From Actinomadura physcomitrii (lineage in GTDB: Bacteria > Actinomycetota > Actinomycetes > Streptosporangiales > Streptosporangiaceae), in assembly GCF_008923205.2 (NCBI RefSeq), contig NZ_WBMS02000002.1:1-64000 (forward strand): DNA of 64,000 bases. Direction: 5' to 3'. The notes under the pieces were generated by a model. It was not told the DNA's origin, made no database searches, and worked only from the letters and a program-made list of their open reading frames with translations. Positions 42,445 to 51,585 of this stretch are shown piece after piece; positions within the stretch are counted from its first letter, which is position 1, and each line of letters begins with the position of its first letter. The position numbers were made by a program, and so were the translations under genes.

Positions 42445-42665
42445 TACGGCGTGCATGGCAGGTCTTCGGACTCGCGGGCGCCGCGCCTCCCGCCGGAGGC
42501 ACGACCTACTGGCCGTCGCTTCCCGATCCGGACGTCCCGGTTCAGTGCCTGTGACGGCGGTCGTTCCCGCTCACCGCTGCGGGGCAGTCCCGGACTCGCA
42601 CCGGGTTCCCTCTTGCGACGCCCCCGCCGCGAGCGGCGGGGGCGAACCAGCACGGGATTGAACCC
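42445..42665 (-). promoter_or_regulatory. cobalamin riboswitch upstream of nrdAB
   Basis: Read on the minus strand, the leader contains the conserved cobalamin core in order: GGGAACCCGGTGCGAGTCCG, then GGGACTGCCCCGCAGCGGTGAG, then the B12-box-like GCCAGTAGGTCG near 42510, and a closing GACCTGCC segment near 42455. A strong GC stem (about 42620-42645) lies near the 5' side. Binding of adenosylcobalamin is expected to shut off nrdAB, as known for Streptomyces nrdABS. Confidence 0.88.
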
Positions 42666-42774
42666 TACATCTTGTTGATCCACATTGCGCAACCCCAACA
42701 TGTAGGGCGGGTCGGGACCGGATTGCGGGGGTCGGGTGCGGCCGGCCGGACTGAGGTGGGACGATGTCCCCGTC

Positions 42775-43404
42775 ATGTCCCCGCGTCCCAGGCAGCCGGT
42801 CCTCCGCACCGCGCGCGCGGTCGTCTTCGCGACCGTGTGCGTCACGCTGGCGACCCTCGGGCACGACCTCGCCTCGCACGACCCGGCGCCCGGATGGGCG
42901 GTGCTCGCCGGGTTCGGCGCGGTCCTCGCGGTCACCCTCGCCCTCGCCGGCCACGAGCGCTCCCTCCCGACGATCATGGGCGGGCTGCTCGGCGGCCAGT
43001 TCGCGCTGCACACCCTGTTCGCGAGCGCGGCCGAGGGCATGCGCCACTGCGACACGGCGGCGACGGCCGCGACGGCCGGGCACGCCGCCGCCGGGCCGGC
43101 GCCCGCGATGCACGGCTCCGGCACCTCCATGACCCTCGCGCACGTCGCCGCCGCCGTCCTCGCGGCCTGGTGGCTGCGGCGCGGCGAGCGGGCCGCGTGG
43201 TCCCTCGCGCGGCGCCTCGCGTCCGCCGCCGACCGGCCGATCCGGCTGCTGCTCGCGCTGCTGCTGATCGAACCGGCGGGGCGTCCGGTACGTACCCCCG
43301 TGGTGCCGGTGGCGGCCGGCGCGCTCGCCACGGGACGCGCGCTCCGGCACCAGGTCGTCCGGCGGGGACCTCCGCCGCGTTCGAGGGCGCTCGCCCTTCG
43401 CTGA
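42775..43404 (+). CDS. membrane protein of the copper-linked cluster
   Basis: A 209-residue protein with about four or five hydrophobic segments. A central hydrophilic loop is rich in His, Met and Cys (EGMRHCDTAAT, GHAAAGPAPAMHGSGTSM), which could bind metal. It begins with ATG at 42775, 6 bp after GGGACGATG-type sequence, and is followed 76 bp later by ycnI and copC. The genes point the same way and form a copper uptake or handling cluster. I do not recognise a named family, but such proteins recur upstream of YcnI in actinobacteria. Confidence 0.7.
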   Translation: MSPRPRQPVLRTARAVVFATVCVTLATLGHDLASHDPAPGWAVLAGFGAVLAVTLALAGHERSLPTIMGGLLGGQFALHTLFASAAEGMRHCDTAATAATAGHAAAGPAPAMHGSGTSMTLAHVAAAVLAAWWLRRGERAAWSLARRLASAADRPIRLLLALLLIEPAGRPVRTPVVPVAAGALATGRALRHQVVRRGPPPRSRALALR

Positions 43405-43480
43405 GCGAGCGCCGTACGTCGCCGGCCGCCGGATCCCCCGGTGCCCGGCCATTCCCGTACGACTCGAACGGAGTTCCGTC

Positions 43481-44194
43481 TTGCCTTCCCGCACGCATGC
43501 CCGCCGGCTCGGCACGCTCGCCGCGCTCTCCGGCCTCGGCGTGATCGCGCTCGCCACCGCCGCGTCCGCGCACGTCACCGTCAACCCGAAGACCGCCGAG
43601 CAGGGCTCCTACGCCAAGGTCTCGTTCCGGGTGCCGAACGAGGAGGACAACGCCGACACCACCAAGCTCGTGGTGAACTTCCCGGTCGACCACCCGCTCG
43701 CGTCGGTGTCGGTGCGTCCCGTCCCCGGCTGGACGGCCAAGGTCGTGAAGTCCACGCTGCCGAAGCCGATCAAGACCGAGGGCGGCGAGCTGACCAAGGC
43801 CGTCACGCAGATCACCTGGTCCGGCGGCAAGATCGAGCCGGGCCAGTTCCAGGAGTTCGACGTCTCGCTCGGCCCGCTGCCGACCGACACCGACACGATG
43901 ATGTTCAAGGCCGACCAGACCTACTCCGACGGCCAGGTCGTCAAGTGGGAGCAGGACCCGGGCGACGGCACCAGCGAGCCCGAGCACCCGGCGCCGACGC
44001 TGAAGCTGACCCCGAAGGGCGCCACCGACACCGCCACCGCCGGGCTCACCGCCCAGTCGAAGCCCGCCGCCAAGGCGGAGGCGAGCTCCGACGACGGCAC
44101 CGCGCGGACGCTCGGCGGCGTCGGCATCGGCGTCGGCGTGATCGGCATCGCGGTCGGCGGCTACGGCCTGGCCCGCGCGCGGAGCCGGGCGTGA
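43481..44194 (+). CDS. ycnI: YcnI-like copper-binding protein (DUF1775)
   Basis: A 237-residue exported membrane-anchored protein. The signal peptide ends at SA before HVTVNPKTAEQGSYAKVSF, placing His at the mature N-terminus as in YcnI, where His, Trp and Glu bind copper. The DUF1775 domain runs to about residue 150, followed by an Ala/Pro/Thr linker and a C-terminal transmembrane helix (GGVGIGVGVIGIAVGGYG). The start codon is TTG, with GGAGTT upstream. It overlaps copC by GTGA, so the two are made together. Confidence 0.88.
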   Translation: MPSRTHARRLGTLAALSGLGVIALATAASAHVTVNPKTAEQGSYAKVSFRVPNEEDNADTTKLVVNFPVDHPLASVSVRPVPGWTAKVVKSTLPKPIKTEGGELTKAVTQITWSGGKIEPGQFQEFDVSLGPLPTDTDTMMFKADQTYSDGQVVKWEQDPGDGTSEPEHPAPTLKLTPKGATDTATAGLTAQSKPAAKAEASSDDGTARTLGGVGIGVGVIGIAVGGYGLARARSRA

Positions 44195-44733
44195 CCCGGG
44201 CCGTCCGGCGCACCGCCGGCGGCGCCGCCGCGGCGCTCGCCGCGCTGGCGCTGACCGCGTCGCCCGCGTCCGCGCACACGTCGCTGACCGCCGCGAACCC
44301 GGCTGCGGACGCGACGATCGCGCCGCCGACCCAGATCGTCCTGACCTACGCCGACCCGGTGCAACTGCCGCAGGTCGTGCTGACGGACGCCAAGGGCGGG
44401 CGGCACGAGGCGGGCAAGGCGCAGGCGGTGGACAACAAGGTCACCGAGGCGGTGAAGGGCACGCTGCCGAACGGTGTGTACACGGTCGGCTGGCGCGTCG
44501 TGTCGCCGGACGGCCACCCGATCAGCGGCACCTACAAGTTCACCGTCACCGGATCCACCGGCGCGGCGCCCGCCGGGTCCGCGGCGTCCGCGCCCGCCGC
44601 GAAGGCCGCCGGGAACGGCTCCGGCGGCTCGTCCGGCTGGCTGTGGATCGGCCTGATCGCCGCCGTCGTGGTGGTCGCGGGCGGCGGGTTCGCCTGGTAC
44701 CGGCGCACTTCGGGAACGTCCCCGAACACGTGA
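44191..44733 (+). CDS. copC: CopC-type copper-binding protein
   Basis: A 180-residue exported protein. After a signal peptide the mature chain starts HTSLTAANPAADATIAPP, the N-terminal His being a Cu(II) ligand of CopC. GWRVVSPDGHPISGTYKFTV contains the conserved Asp and His of the same site. A linker and a C-terminal transmembrane segment (LIAAVVVVAGGGFAWY) anchor it outside. No fused CopD domain is present. The start GTG overlaps the ycnI stop; both are probably exported and hand copper to a membrane transporter. A hairpin follows. Confidence 0.88.
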   Translation: MTRAVRRTAGGAAAALAALALTASPASAHTSLTAANPAADATIAPPTQIVLTYADPVQLPQVVLTDAKGGRHEAGKAQAVDNKVTEAVKGTLPNGVYTVGWRVVSPDGHPISGTYKFTVTGSTGAAPAGSAASAPAAKAAGNGSGGSSGWLWIGLIAAVVVVAGGGFAWYRRTSGTSPNT

Positions 44734-44740
44734 CCGCGCG

Positions 44741-44791
44741 GTCTTCCGGACGGGTGATTACAGCGTTACAGTGATTACCCGTCCGGAAGAC
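44741..44791 (+). terminator. hairpin after copC
   Basis: GTCTTCCGGACGGGT (44741-44755) pairs perfectly with 44777-44791. The 21-base loop contains a repeat of GTGATTAC. Confidence 0.72.
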
Positions 44792-44808
44792 CATCCCCTG
44801 GGGCCCTG

Positions 44809-45576
44809 GTGATCGTCGAGTACATCCGCTACCGGATCGACCAGGCGGACGCCGAGGAGTTCGAGGCCGCCTACGCCCGCGCCGCCGTCCCGCTCGCCGC
44901 CGCCCCGCAGTGCGTCGACTACGAGCTGTCCCGCTGTGTCGACGAACCCGAGTGCTACATCCTGCGGATCTGCTGGACGTCCGCCGACGACCACTCAAAG
45001 GGCTTCCGCTCCGGCGAGCACTTCCCCGCCTTCTTCGCCGAGATCGAACCGTACGTGCGGCGGATCGAGGAGATGCGGCACTACGAGCGCACGCCCGTCC
45101 GCGGCGCCGGCTCGTCCGTCCCGACCATGTACGACTGGGCCGGCGGCGCCGACGCCCTGCAGCGCCTCACCGAGGTCTTCTACACCACCGTCCTGAAGGA
45201 CGACCTGCTCCGCCCCCTCTTCGAGCACATGGCCCCCGACCACCCGAAATGGGTCGCGATCTGGCTCGGCGAGGTGTTCCGCGGCCCCGAGCGCTACAGC
45301 CGGGAGCGCGGCGGCTACCACCACATGGTCCGGCAGCACCTCGGCAAGGCGATCACCGAGGCGCAGCGCCGCCGCTGGGTGAGCCTGCTCATGGACGCCG
45401 CCGACGAGGTCGGCCTGCCCGCCGACCCCGAGTTCCGCGCCGCGTTCGCCTCCTACATCGAGTGGGGCACCCGCATCGCGCTGTCGAACTCCCAGCCCGG
45501 CGCGACGCCGCCGCTCGAAGCGCCGATGCCGCACTGGGGCTGGGGCGTGGCCCCGCCCTACACTCCCGCCACGTAG
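44809..45576 (+). CDS. ABM-domain/truncated globin fusion protein
   Basis: A 255-residue fusion. Residues 1-95 form an antibiotic-biosynthesis-monooxygenase (ABM) dimeric alpha-beta barrel (YIRYRIDQADAEEFEAAYARA, DYELSRCVDEPECYILRICW). Residues 106-235 are a group II truncated hemoglobin: DWAGGADALQRLTEVFYTTVLKDDLLRPLFEHM, with Tyr at B10, then GYHHMVRQHLGKAI, with the expected proximal His, and RRRWVSLLMDA with the G8 Trp. The ABM part may act on a small substrate and the globin may supply oxygen or detoxify NO. The start is GTG at 44809. It follows the copper genes but is separated by a hairpin. Confidence 0.85.
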   Translation: MIVEYIRYRIDQADAEEFEAAYARAAVPLAAAPQCVDYELSRCVDEPECYILRICWTSADDHSKGFRSGEHFPAFFAEIEPYVRRIEEMRHYERTPVRGAGSSVPTMYDWAGGADALQRLTEVFYTTVLKDDLLRPLFEHMAPDHPKWVAIWLGEVFRGPERYSRERGGYHHMVRQHLGKAITEAQRRRWVSLLMDAADEVGLPADPEFRAAFASYIEWGTRIALSNSQPGATPPLEAPMPHWGWGVAPPYTPAT

Positions 45577-46272
45577 TCACCGGGAGGCCAGGGCGACCAC
45601 CGCCTCCTCCGCCCCGGCGAGCGATCGTGCCGCCATTTCCCTGAACCGCGCCAGGTGCGGGACGAGGTCCGCGAGGGTCATTTCGGCGTTGACGAAGGAC
45701 ACGCCGTCCTCCGCGACGCCGAGATTGGCGAAATAGGCCCGCAGATAGGGCTCCTGGAAGTCGAATCCCTCGCGCGGCGTGCCGGGCCCGTACGCGCCGC
45801 CGCGCGCCGTCACGACGACGATCCGCTTGCCGTGCAGCAGGCTCCGGCCCGTGTCAGGGTCGGTGTATGCGCCGGGAAAGGTGATCCGGTCGATCCACGC
45901 CTTGAGCGACGCGGGCACCGAGAAGTTGTACATCGGGGCGCCGATCAGCACGGTTCCGGCACCCGCGAACTGCTCGACCAGCGGCAGGGTCAGCGCCCAT
46001 TCCCGTTCCTCGGCGGCGGTCTCGATGAGCGCGTCCACTTTCGCGGGCGGGACGTAGCCGTTCCTCTCGACGCGGCGTCCGAGTTCGCAATAGGCCGCCG
46101 AGATCGGCGGCACCGGATCCGCGACGAGATCGCGGTACCGGTAGCCGGACGTCCCGTGCCGCTCCCGCCACGCGTCCGCGAACCGCGCGGACAGGCGCCG
46201 GGTGATGGAGTCGCCGGAGTGGCTGGAGTCCAGGTGCAGCAGCGAGGCGACCTGGTCATGGGCCGATAGCAT
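45577..46272 (-). CDS. azoR: FMN-dependent NADH azoreductase
   Basis: A 231-residue flavodoxin-like quinone/azo reductase. The FMN phosphate region is LHLDSSHSGDSITRRLSARF, the middle contains GAPMYNFSVPASLKAWIDRITFPGAYT and the late part VVVTARGGAYGPGTPREGFDFQEPYLRAYF, all typical of AzoR. It reduces quinones, azo compounds or nitroaromatics and helps in electrophile stress. It is divergent from an ECF sigma factor gene that may control it. The stop directly adjoins the stop of the convergent globin fusion. GGAGACG precedes the ATG at 46272. Confidence 0.88.
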   Translation of the reverse strand: MLSAHDQVASLLHLDSSHSGDSITRRLSARFADAWRERHGTSGYRYRDLVADPVPPISAAYCELGRRVERNGYVPPAKVDALIETAAEEREWALTLPLVEQFAGAGTVLIGAPMYNFSVPASLKAWIDRITFPGAYTDPDTGRSLLHGKRIVVVTARGGAYGPGTPREGFDFQEPYLRAYFANLGVAEDGVSFVNAEMTLADLVPHLARFREMAARSLAGAEEAVVALASR

Positions 46273-46350
46273 GGTGGAGCGCGTCTCCTTCGCTCTCGTG
46301 TCGTCGGTGTTCCCACAGCTATGACGACCCGCGCCGACGAAAGGGGACCG

Positions 46351-47205
46351 ATGGACGAGCAGGTGCTGGCCGAGCGGTTCGACGCGTGCCGCGGCCACCT
46401 GCGGGCGGTCGCGTACCGGATGCTCGGCTCGCTCGACGAGGCCGACGACGCGATCCAGGAGACGTGGCTGCGGGCGTCCCGCGCCGGTGCCGGAGACGTC
46501 GCGAACCTGCCCGGCTGGCTCACCACGATCGCCGGGCGGATCTGCCTCGACATGCTGCGGGCGCGGCGGCGCCGCGACGAGGCCCCCGCCGGCCTCGACG
46601 GCCTGGCCGCGCTGGAGGAGGCCGGGGGCCGGGACCCCGAGGAGGAGGCGGTGCTCGCCGACTCGGTGGGGCTGGCGATGCTCGTCGTCCTGGACCGCCT
46701 CGCGCCCGCCGAGCGCGTCGCGTTCGTCCTGCACGACCTGTTCGCCGTGCCGTTCGCGGAGATCGCCGGGATCGTCGAGCGGACCCCGGAGACCACGAAG
46801 AAGCTGGCGAGCCGGGCCCGGCAGCGCGTGCAGGGGTCGCCGTCGGTGCCCGCCGCCGACCTCGCGCGGCAGCGGGAGGCCGTGTCGGCGTTCCTCGCCG
46901 CGTCCCGCTCCGGCGACATGGACGCGCTGCTCGCAGTGCTCGCGCCGGACGCGTTCCGGCGCGCCGAGGGCGCGGCGGAGGTCCGGGGCGCCCGCCGCAT
47001 CGCCGGGGAGACCCTCGCCAACCCCGTCCGCGCCCGGAACGCCCGTCTCGCCCTGGTGGACGGCGCGGTCGGCGTCATCGTCGCCCCCCGAGGCCGCCTA
47101 GCGGCGGTCCTTCAGGTCGAGGTGGAGCACGACCGCATCACCGGCTTCACCGTCATCACCGACCCGTCCCGCCTAAACCGCCTCCCCCTCGCCGTCCTCC
47201 GTTGA
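46351..47205 (+). CDS. ECF RNA polymerase sigma factor with SnoaL-like C-terminal domain
   Basis: A 284-residue sigma-70 factor of the SigJ/ECF41-like type. Region 2 is RFDACRGHLRAVAYRMLGSLDEADDAIQETWLRA, region 4 is PAERVAFVLHDLFAVPFAEIAGIVERTPETTKKLASRAR, and a SnoaL-like C-terminal domain follows and ends DPSRLNRLPLAVLR. This extra domain regulates activity in place of an anti-sigma factor. ATG at 46351 is chosen because AGGGGAC lies just upstream; ATG at 46321 is in frame but lacks a ribosome-binding site. It is divergent from azoR, a possible target. The stop TGA lies inside a 25-bp palindrome. Confidence 0.86.
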   Translation: MDEQVLAERFDACRGHLRAVAYRMLGSLDEADDAIQETWLRASRAGAGDVANLPGWLTTIAGRICLDMLRARRRRDEAPAGLDGLAALEEAGGRDPEEEAVLADSVGLAMLVVLDRLAPAERVAFVLHDLFAVPFAEIAGIVERTPETTKKLASRARQRVQGSPSVPAADLARQREAVSAFLAASRSGDMDALLAVLAPDAFRRAEGAAEVRGARRIAGETLANPVRARNARLALVDGAVGVIVAPRGRLAAVLQVEVEHDRITGFTVITDPSRLNRLPLAVLR

Positions 47206-47263
47206 CTTGCGGCGAGTCGTCGTTTCGGCGGGCCGCATAACGACGACTCGCCGCAAGTCAACG
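47200..47263. repeat. palindrome carrying the stop codons of two convergent genes
   Basis: Arms 47200-47224 and 47239-47263 are perfect complements of 25 bp with a 14-base loop. Each arm begins CGTTGACTTG. Read on the plus strand, TGA ends the sigma factor gene; read on the minus strand, the same TGA ends the methyltransferase gene, both after an Arg codon CGT. A related element covers the fahA stop at 21153. It probably terminates transcription in both directions. Confidence 0.82.
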
Positions 47264-47887
47264 TGGGGGCTTGCAGGCGAGGAGGTGGCCTTGGCGGTGG
47301 CGCTCGGCTTCGGCGGGCTCGCGGCGGAGCCGCGCGATCTCGGTGAAGCCGGTTTCGGTCGTCAGGGCGGCCAGGGCGTCGATGGGCCAGCGGGTCGCCG
47401 GCGCCACCTTGTGGTCGAACGGGACGGGCTCGCCGGTGTCGGAGACGAAGAAGCCGAGCAGCAGGTGCCCGCCGGGCGCCAGCATCCGGTGGAACGCGGC
47501 GAGCAGGCCGGGGACGTCCTCGACCGGCGTGTGGATGATCGAGTACCAGGCGAGGACGCCGCCGAGCGCACCGTCGGGCACGTCCACCTCGGTCATCGGG
47601 GCGTGGTCGAACCGGACGCCCGGGTGCGCCGCGCGGGCGATCCGGATCATCTCCGCGGACACGTCCGCGCCGAACGCGTCGCAGCCGAGCGAGCGCAGGT
47701 GGGCGGTCAGGTGCCCGGGGCCGCAGCCGAGGTCGGCGACCGGCCCGGCGTCCCGGGCGAGCCGCCCGAACGCGTTGATCATCCCGAGGTCCAACGGCAT
47801 GTCGAGGAACGCGGTGGTGAACAGCGAGGCGTACAGGTCGGCGACGGAGTCGTAGGCGGTGCCGGTGTCGGCTGGGGAGGCGGTCAT
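47258..47887 (-). CDS. SAM-dependent methyltransferase
   Basis: A 209-residue class I methyltransferase. Motif I is VADLGCGPGHLTAHLRSLG, with the acidic ribose-binding residue in FGADVSAEMI; motif III lies in LAPGGHLLLGFFV. The opening YDSVADLYASLFTTAFLDMPLDLG is typical of the small-molecule group. No substrate is evident. The stop falls in the palindrome shared with the convergent sigma factor gene. The start is ATG at 47887. Confidence 0.85.
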   Translation of the reverse strand: MTASPADTGTAYDSVADLYASLFTTAFLDMPLDLGMINAFGRLARDAGPVADLGCGPGHLTAHLRSLGCDAFGADVSAEMIRIARAAHPGVRFDHAPMTEVDVPDGALGGVLAWYSIIHTPVEDVPGLLAAFHRMLAPGGHLLLGFFVSDTGEPVPFDHKVAPATRWPIDALAALTTETGFTEIARLRREPAEAERHRQGHLLACKPPR

Positions 47888-47919
47888 GGGCGACGACCCT
47901 ATGACGTCCGCACCGGGTC

Positions 47920-48039
47920 ATGATCGCCTGCTCCAACGGCGCCGGCGAGACGCTGCTGGTCGACCGCGGCTGGACGCCGGACGAGGTGGGCGAGCACATG
48001 GCGCGCCTGCTGCGGTCCACCTTCGTCGCGGGCGGGTAG
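47920..48039 (+). pseudogene. TetR-family regulator, C-terminal remnant
   Basis: A 39-codon frame, IACSNGAGETLLVDRGWTPDEVGEHMARLLRSTFVAGG, resembles the final helices of TetR-type regulators. The DNA-binding part is missing, because the region upstream is the methyltransferase gene. It lies before the acyl-CoA ligase pair that such a regulator might once have controlled. Confidence 0.5.
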
Positions 48040-48174
48040 GAAGCAGTCGCCCGGCTACCCCCGTTCGGGGGTGGCGTGGGTCACTCCGGATGTTCGACCA
48101 TGCCCCTGACCACGCCTTTCGGGCGACGGCCCGGCGGCAGTGCCAGGTGTTCGTGCGGCTACGAGGAGAGACCA

Positions 48175-49857
48175 ATGCCCGCAGTCGAGTTCCGCGCGGC
48201 GCGCGACTTCCTGCTCGCGCACCGCGACGACTACGCGACCGCGTACGAGAAGTTCCGCTGGCCGGTGCTGACCGGCTTCAACTGGGCGCTCGACTGGTTC
48301 GACAAGATCGCCGAGGGGAACGACGCGCCGGCGCTGTGGATCGTCCAGGAGGACGGCGCGGAGGAGAAGTACTCGTTCGCGCAGCTGGCGCGGCGCTCGA
48401 ACCAGGTCGCGAACCTGCTGCGCGGGGCGGGGGTGCGGCGCGGCGACCGGATCGTGCTGATGCTCGGCAACCAGGTCGAGCTGTGGGAGACGGTCCTCGC
48501 CGCGATGAAGCTCGGCGCGGTGCTGATCCCGTGCACGCCGCTGCTCGGCCCGGCCGACCTCCAGGACCGGCTGACGCGGGGACGGGCCCGCCACGTGGTG
48601 ACGGGCTCGTCCGACACGGGCAAGTTCGCCGGGCTGGAGGGCGAGTTCACGCGGATCGCGGTCGGCGAGCCGGTGGACGGGTGGCTGCGGTATGCCGACG
48701 CCTATGCGGGCTCCGACGAGTTCTCCCAGTACGGGATGACGATGTCGTCGGACACGCTGCTGCTGTACTTCACGTCCGGGACGACGGCGCAGCCGAAGCT
48801 CGTCGAGCACACGCACGCGTCGTACCCGGCGGGGCACCTGTCGACGATGTACTGGCTGGGGCTGCGGCCCGGGGACGTCCACCTGAACATCTCGTCGCCG
48901 GGGTGGGCGAAGCACGCGTGGAGCAACATCTTCGCGCCGTGGAACGCCGAGGCGTGCGTGTTCATCTTCAACTACACGCGGTTCGACGCCGACCGGCTGC
49001 TGGACGCGATGGAGCGGTGCGGCGTGACGAGCTTCTGCGCGCCGCCGACGGTGTGGCGGATGCTGATCCAGTCCGATCTCGGCCGGCTGGCGACGCCGCC
49101 GCGCGAGGTGGTCGCGGCGGGCGAGCCGCTGAACCCCGAGGTCATCGAACGGGTGAAGGACGCGTGGGGCCGGACGATCCGGGACGGGTTCGGGCAGACC
49201 GAGACGACCGTCCAGATCGCGAACACGCCCGGCCAACAGGTCAAGCCGGGCTCGATGGGACGTCCCGTGCCGGGCTACGCGGTGGCGCTGATCGACCCGG
49301 TGTCCGGGGAGCCGGGCGAGGAGGGCGAGATCTGCCTCGACCTGGCGGACCGTCCGCTCGGGCTGATGACCGGCTACCACGGCGACGAGGCGCGCACCGA
49401 GGAGGCGATGGCGGGCGGCTTCTACCACACCGGCGACATCGGCTCCCGCGACGCGGACGGCTACATCACCTACGTCGGGCGCGCGGACGACGTGTTCAAG
49501 GCGTCCGACTACAAGATCTCCCCGTTCGAGCTGGAGAGCGTGCTGATCGAGCACGCGGCGGTGGCGGAGGCGGCGGTGGTGCCGTCGCCGGACCCGGTGC
49601 GGCTCGCGGTGCCGAAGGCGTACGTGACCCTCGCGGCGGGCTGGGAGCCGACCGCGGAGACCGCGAAGGCGATCTTCGAGCACAGCCGGGCGCAGCTGTC
49701 CCCGTACAAGCGGCTGCGGCTGCTGGAGTTCGGCGACCTGCCGAAGACGATCTCCGGGAAGATCCGCCGGGTGGAGCTGCGGACGGCGGAGATCGGCAAG
49801 CATCCGGGCGCGGACGACCGGCCGCCCGGCGAGTTCCGTGAGGAGGACCTGCGATGA
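48175..49857 (+). CDS. acyl-CoA synthetase (medium-chain or acetyl-CoA synthetase-like)
   Basis: A 560-residue ANL-superfamily ligase. The ATP motif is [17 protein letters not shown], followed by [14 protein letters not shown] and DGFGQTETT. The ribose and hinge part is [26 protein letters not shown], and the catalytic Lys is in [10 protein letters not shown]. The sequence between, with EKFRWP near the start, resembles the acetyl/medium-chain acyl-CoA synthetase branch rather than long-chain FadD. GAGGAGAG precedes the ATG at 48175. Its stop overlaps the next ligase start by ATGA; two ligases in one operon suggest use of related acids. Confidence 0.9.
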   Translation: MPAVEFRAARDFLLAHRDDYATAYEKFRWPVLTGFNWALDWFDKIAEGNDAPALWIVQEDGAEEKYSFAQLARRSNQVANLLRGAGVRRGDRIVLMLGNQVELWETVLAAMKLGAVLIPCTPLLGPADLQDRLTRGRARHVVTGSSDTGKFAGLEGEFTRIAVGEPVDGWLRYADAYAGSDEFSQYGMTMSSDTLLLYFTSGTTAQPKLVEHTHASYPAGHLSTMYWLGLRPGDVHLNISSPGWAKHAWSNIFAPWNAEACVFIFNYTRFDADRLLDAMERCGVTSFCAPPTVWRMLIQSDLGRLATPPREVVAAGEPLNPEVIERVKDAWGRTIRDGFGQTETTVQIANTPGQQVKPGSMGRPVPGYAVALIDPVSGEPGEEGEICLDLADRPLGLMTGYHGDEARTEEAMAGGFYHTGDIGSRDADGYITYVGRADDVFKASDYKISPFELESVLIEHAAVAEAAVVPSPDPVRLAVPKAYVTLAAGWEPTAETAKAIFEHSRAQLSPYKRLRLLEFGDLPKTISGKIRRVELRTAEIGKHPGADDRPPGEFREEDLR

Positions 49858-51497
49858 CGCTGTCCTACGCGTCGGGCGTCTCGGCGACGCCGCTGCTCGG
49901 CGACACGATCGGCGCGAACCTGGACCGGACGGTGGCCGCGTTCGCCGACCGGGAGGCCCTCGTGGAGGCGGCGACGGGCCGCCGCTGGACCTACGACCAG
50001 TTCGCCGCCGACGTCGACGCGGTCGCGCTCGGCCTGCGCGACCTCGGGGTGACGAAGGGCGACCGGGTCGGGATCTGGGCGCCGAACTGCGCGGAGTGGA
50101 TGCTCGTCCAGTACGCGACGGCGAAGCTCGGCGCGATCCTGGTGAACATCAACCCGGCGTACCGGGTGCACGAGCTGGAGTTCGTGCTGAACCAGGCGGG
50201 GATCCGCACGCTCGTCGCGGCGGCGTCGTTCAAGACGTCCGACTACGCGGCGATGATCGAGGAGGTGCGGCCGCGCTGCGCCGCGCTGGCCGACGTCGTC
50301 CTCATCGGCTCGCAGGCGTGGGACGCGCTGGTAGAGGCGGGACGCGCCGGCGACCGGCACCTCCTGCACGGCATCGGCGAGGGCCTCGGCGCGGACGACC
50401 CGATCAACATCCAGTACACGTCGGGGACGACGGGATTCCCGAAGGGCGCGACGCTGTCGCACCACAACATCCTGAACAACGGGTTCTTCGTCGGGGAGCT
50501 GTGCGGCTACGACGAGGAGGACCGGATCTGCGTGCCCGTCCCCTTCTACCACTGCTTCGGCATGGTGATGGGCAACCTCGCGGCGACCAGCCACGGCGCG
50601 TGCGTCGTGATCCCCGCGCCCGCGTTCGACCCGAAGGCGACCCTGGAAGCGGTGGCGGCGGAGCGCTGCACGTCGCTGTACGGGGTGCCGACGATGTTCA
50701 TCGCGGTGCTGAACGAACCGTCCGCCGCCGCCCTGGACCTGTCCAGCCTGCGCACCGGGATCATGGCGGGGTCGCCGTGCCCGGTGGAGGTGATGAAGCA
50801 GGTCATCGACCGGCTCGGGATGGCGGAGGTCGCGATCTGCTACGGCATGACGGAGACGTCGCCGGTGTCGACGCAGACCCGGGCGGGCGACTCGCTCGAC
50901 CGCCGCGTGTCCACGGTCGGGACGGTCATGCCGCACCTGGAGGTCAAGGTGGTGGACCCGGAGACGGGCGTCACCGTCCCGCGCGGCACGCCCGGCGAGT
51001 TCTGCACGCGCGGCTACTCGGTGATGCTCGGCTACTGGGAGGAGCCGGACAAGACGGCCGAGGCGATCGACGCGGCGCGCTGGATGCACACCGGCGACCT
51101 CGCGGTCATGGACGCCGAGGGGTACGTCAACATCACCGGCCGGATCAAGGACATGGTGATCCGCGGCGGCGAGAACGTGTACCCGCGCGAGATCGAGGAG
51201 TTCCTCTACACCCATCCCGACATCGTGGACGCGCAGGTCATCGGCGTCCCGGACGAGAAGTACGGCGAGGAGCTGATGGCGTGGGTGCGGCTGCGCGAGG
51301 GCGCGCCGGAGCTGACCGCCGAGGCGCTCCGCGAGTTCTGCCACGGCAGGCTCGCGCACTTCAAGATCCCGCGGTACGTGCACGTCGTGGACGAGTTCCC
51401 GATGACCGTCACCGGGAAGATCCGCAAGGTGCAGATGCGGGCCGAGGCGGTGGACATCCTCGGGCTCGGCGACGTGGCCGCACGCGAGCACGCCTGA
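49854..51497 (+). CDS. fatty-acyl-CoA ligase (FadD-like)
   Basis: A 547-residue ANL ligase. [21 protein letters not shown] is the ATP-binding motif, CYGMTETSP the adenine motif, [38 protein letters not shown] the ribose/hinge region and [10 protein letters not shown] the catalytic Lys motif. It would activate medium or long acyl chains to CoA esters. It is coupled to the upstream ligase by ATGA. The following regulator gene starts about 90 bp later. Chain length and whether the product feeds breakdown or lipid synthesis cannot be read from the sequence. Confidence 0.9.
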   Translation: MTLSYASGVSATPLLGDTIGANLDRTVAAFADREALVEAATGRRWTYDQFAADVDAVALGLRDLGVTKGDRVGIWAPNCAEWMLVQYATAKLGAILVNINPAYRVHELEFVLNQAGIRTLVAAASFKTSDYAAMIEEVRPRCAALADVVLIGSQAWDALVEAGRAGDRHLLHGIGEGLGADDPINIQYTSGTTGFPKGATLSHHNILNNGFFVGELCGYDEEDRICVPVPFYHCFGMVMGNLAATSHGACVVIPAPAFDPKATLEAVAAERCTSLYGVPTMFIAVLNEPSAAALDLSSLRTGIMAGSPCPVEVMKQVIDRLGMAEVAICYGMTETSPVSTQTRAGDSLDRRVSTVGTVMPHLEVKVVDPETGVTVPRGTPGEFCTRGYSVMLGYWEEPDKTAEAIDAARWMHTGDLAVMDAEGYVNITGRIKDMVIRGGENVYPREIEEFLYTHPDIVDAQVIGVPDEKYGEELMAWVRLREGAPELTAEALREFCHGRLAHFKIPRYVHVVDEFPMTVTGKIRKVQMRAEAVDILGLGDVAAREHA

Positions 51498-51585
51498 GTT
51501 TCCCGGCCGGCTGACGTTGCGACCGCGCGACTTTCCCGAGCGTGTGACCTTCCGTGATCGGCCGCGTGCGGGCATGCTGGGCGGC

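Noticed and set aside
48175-51497. Nonribosomal peptide synthetase adenylation domains
   Set aside because: Both genes are stand-alone ligases of normal length with the C-terminal Lys motif and no carrier or condensation domain.
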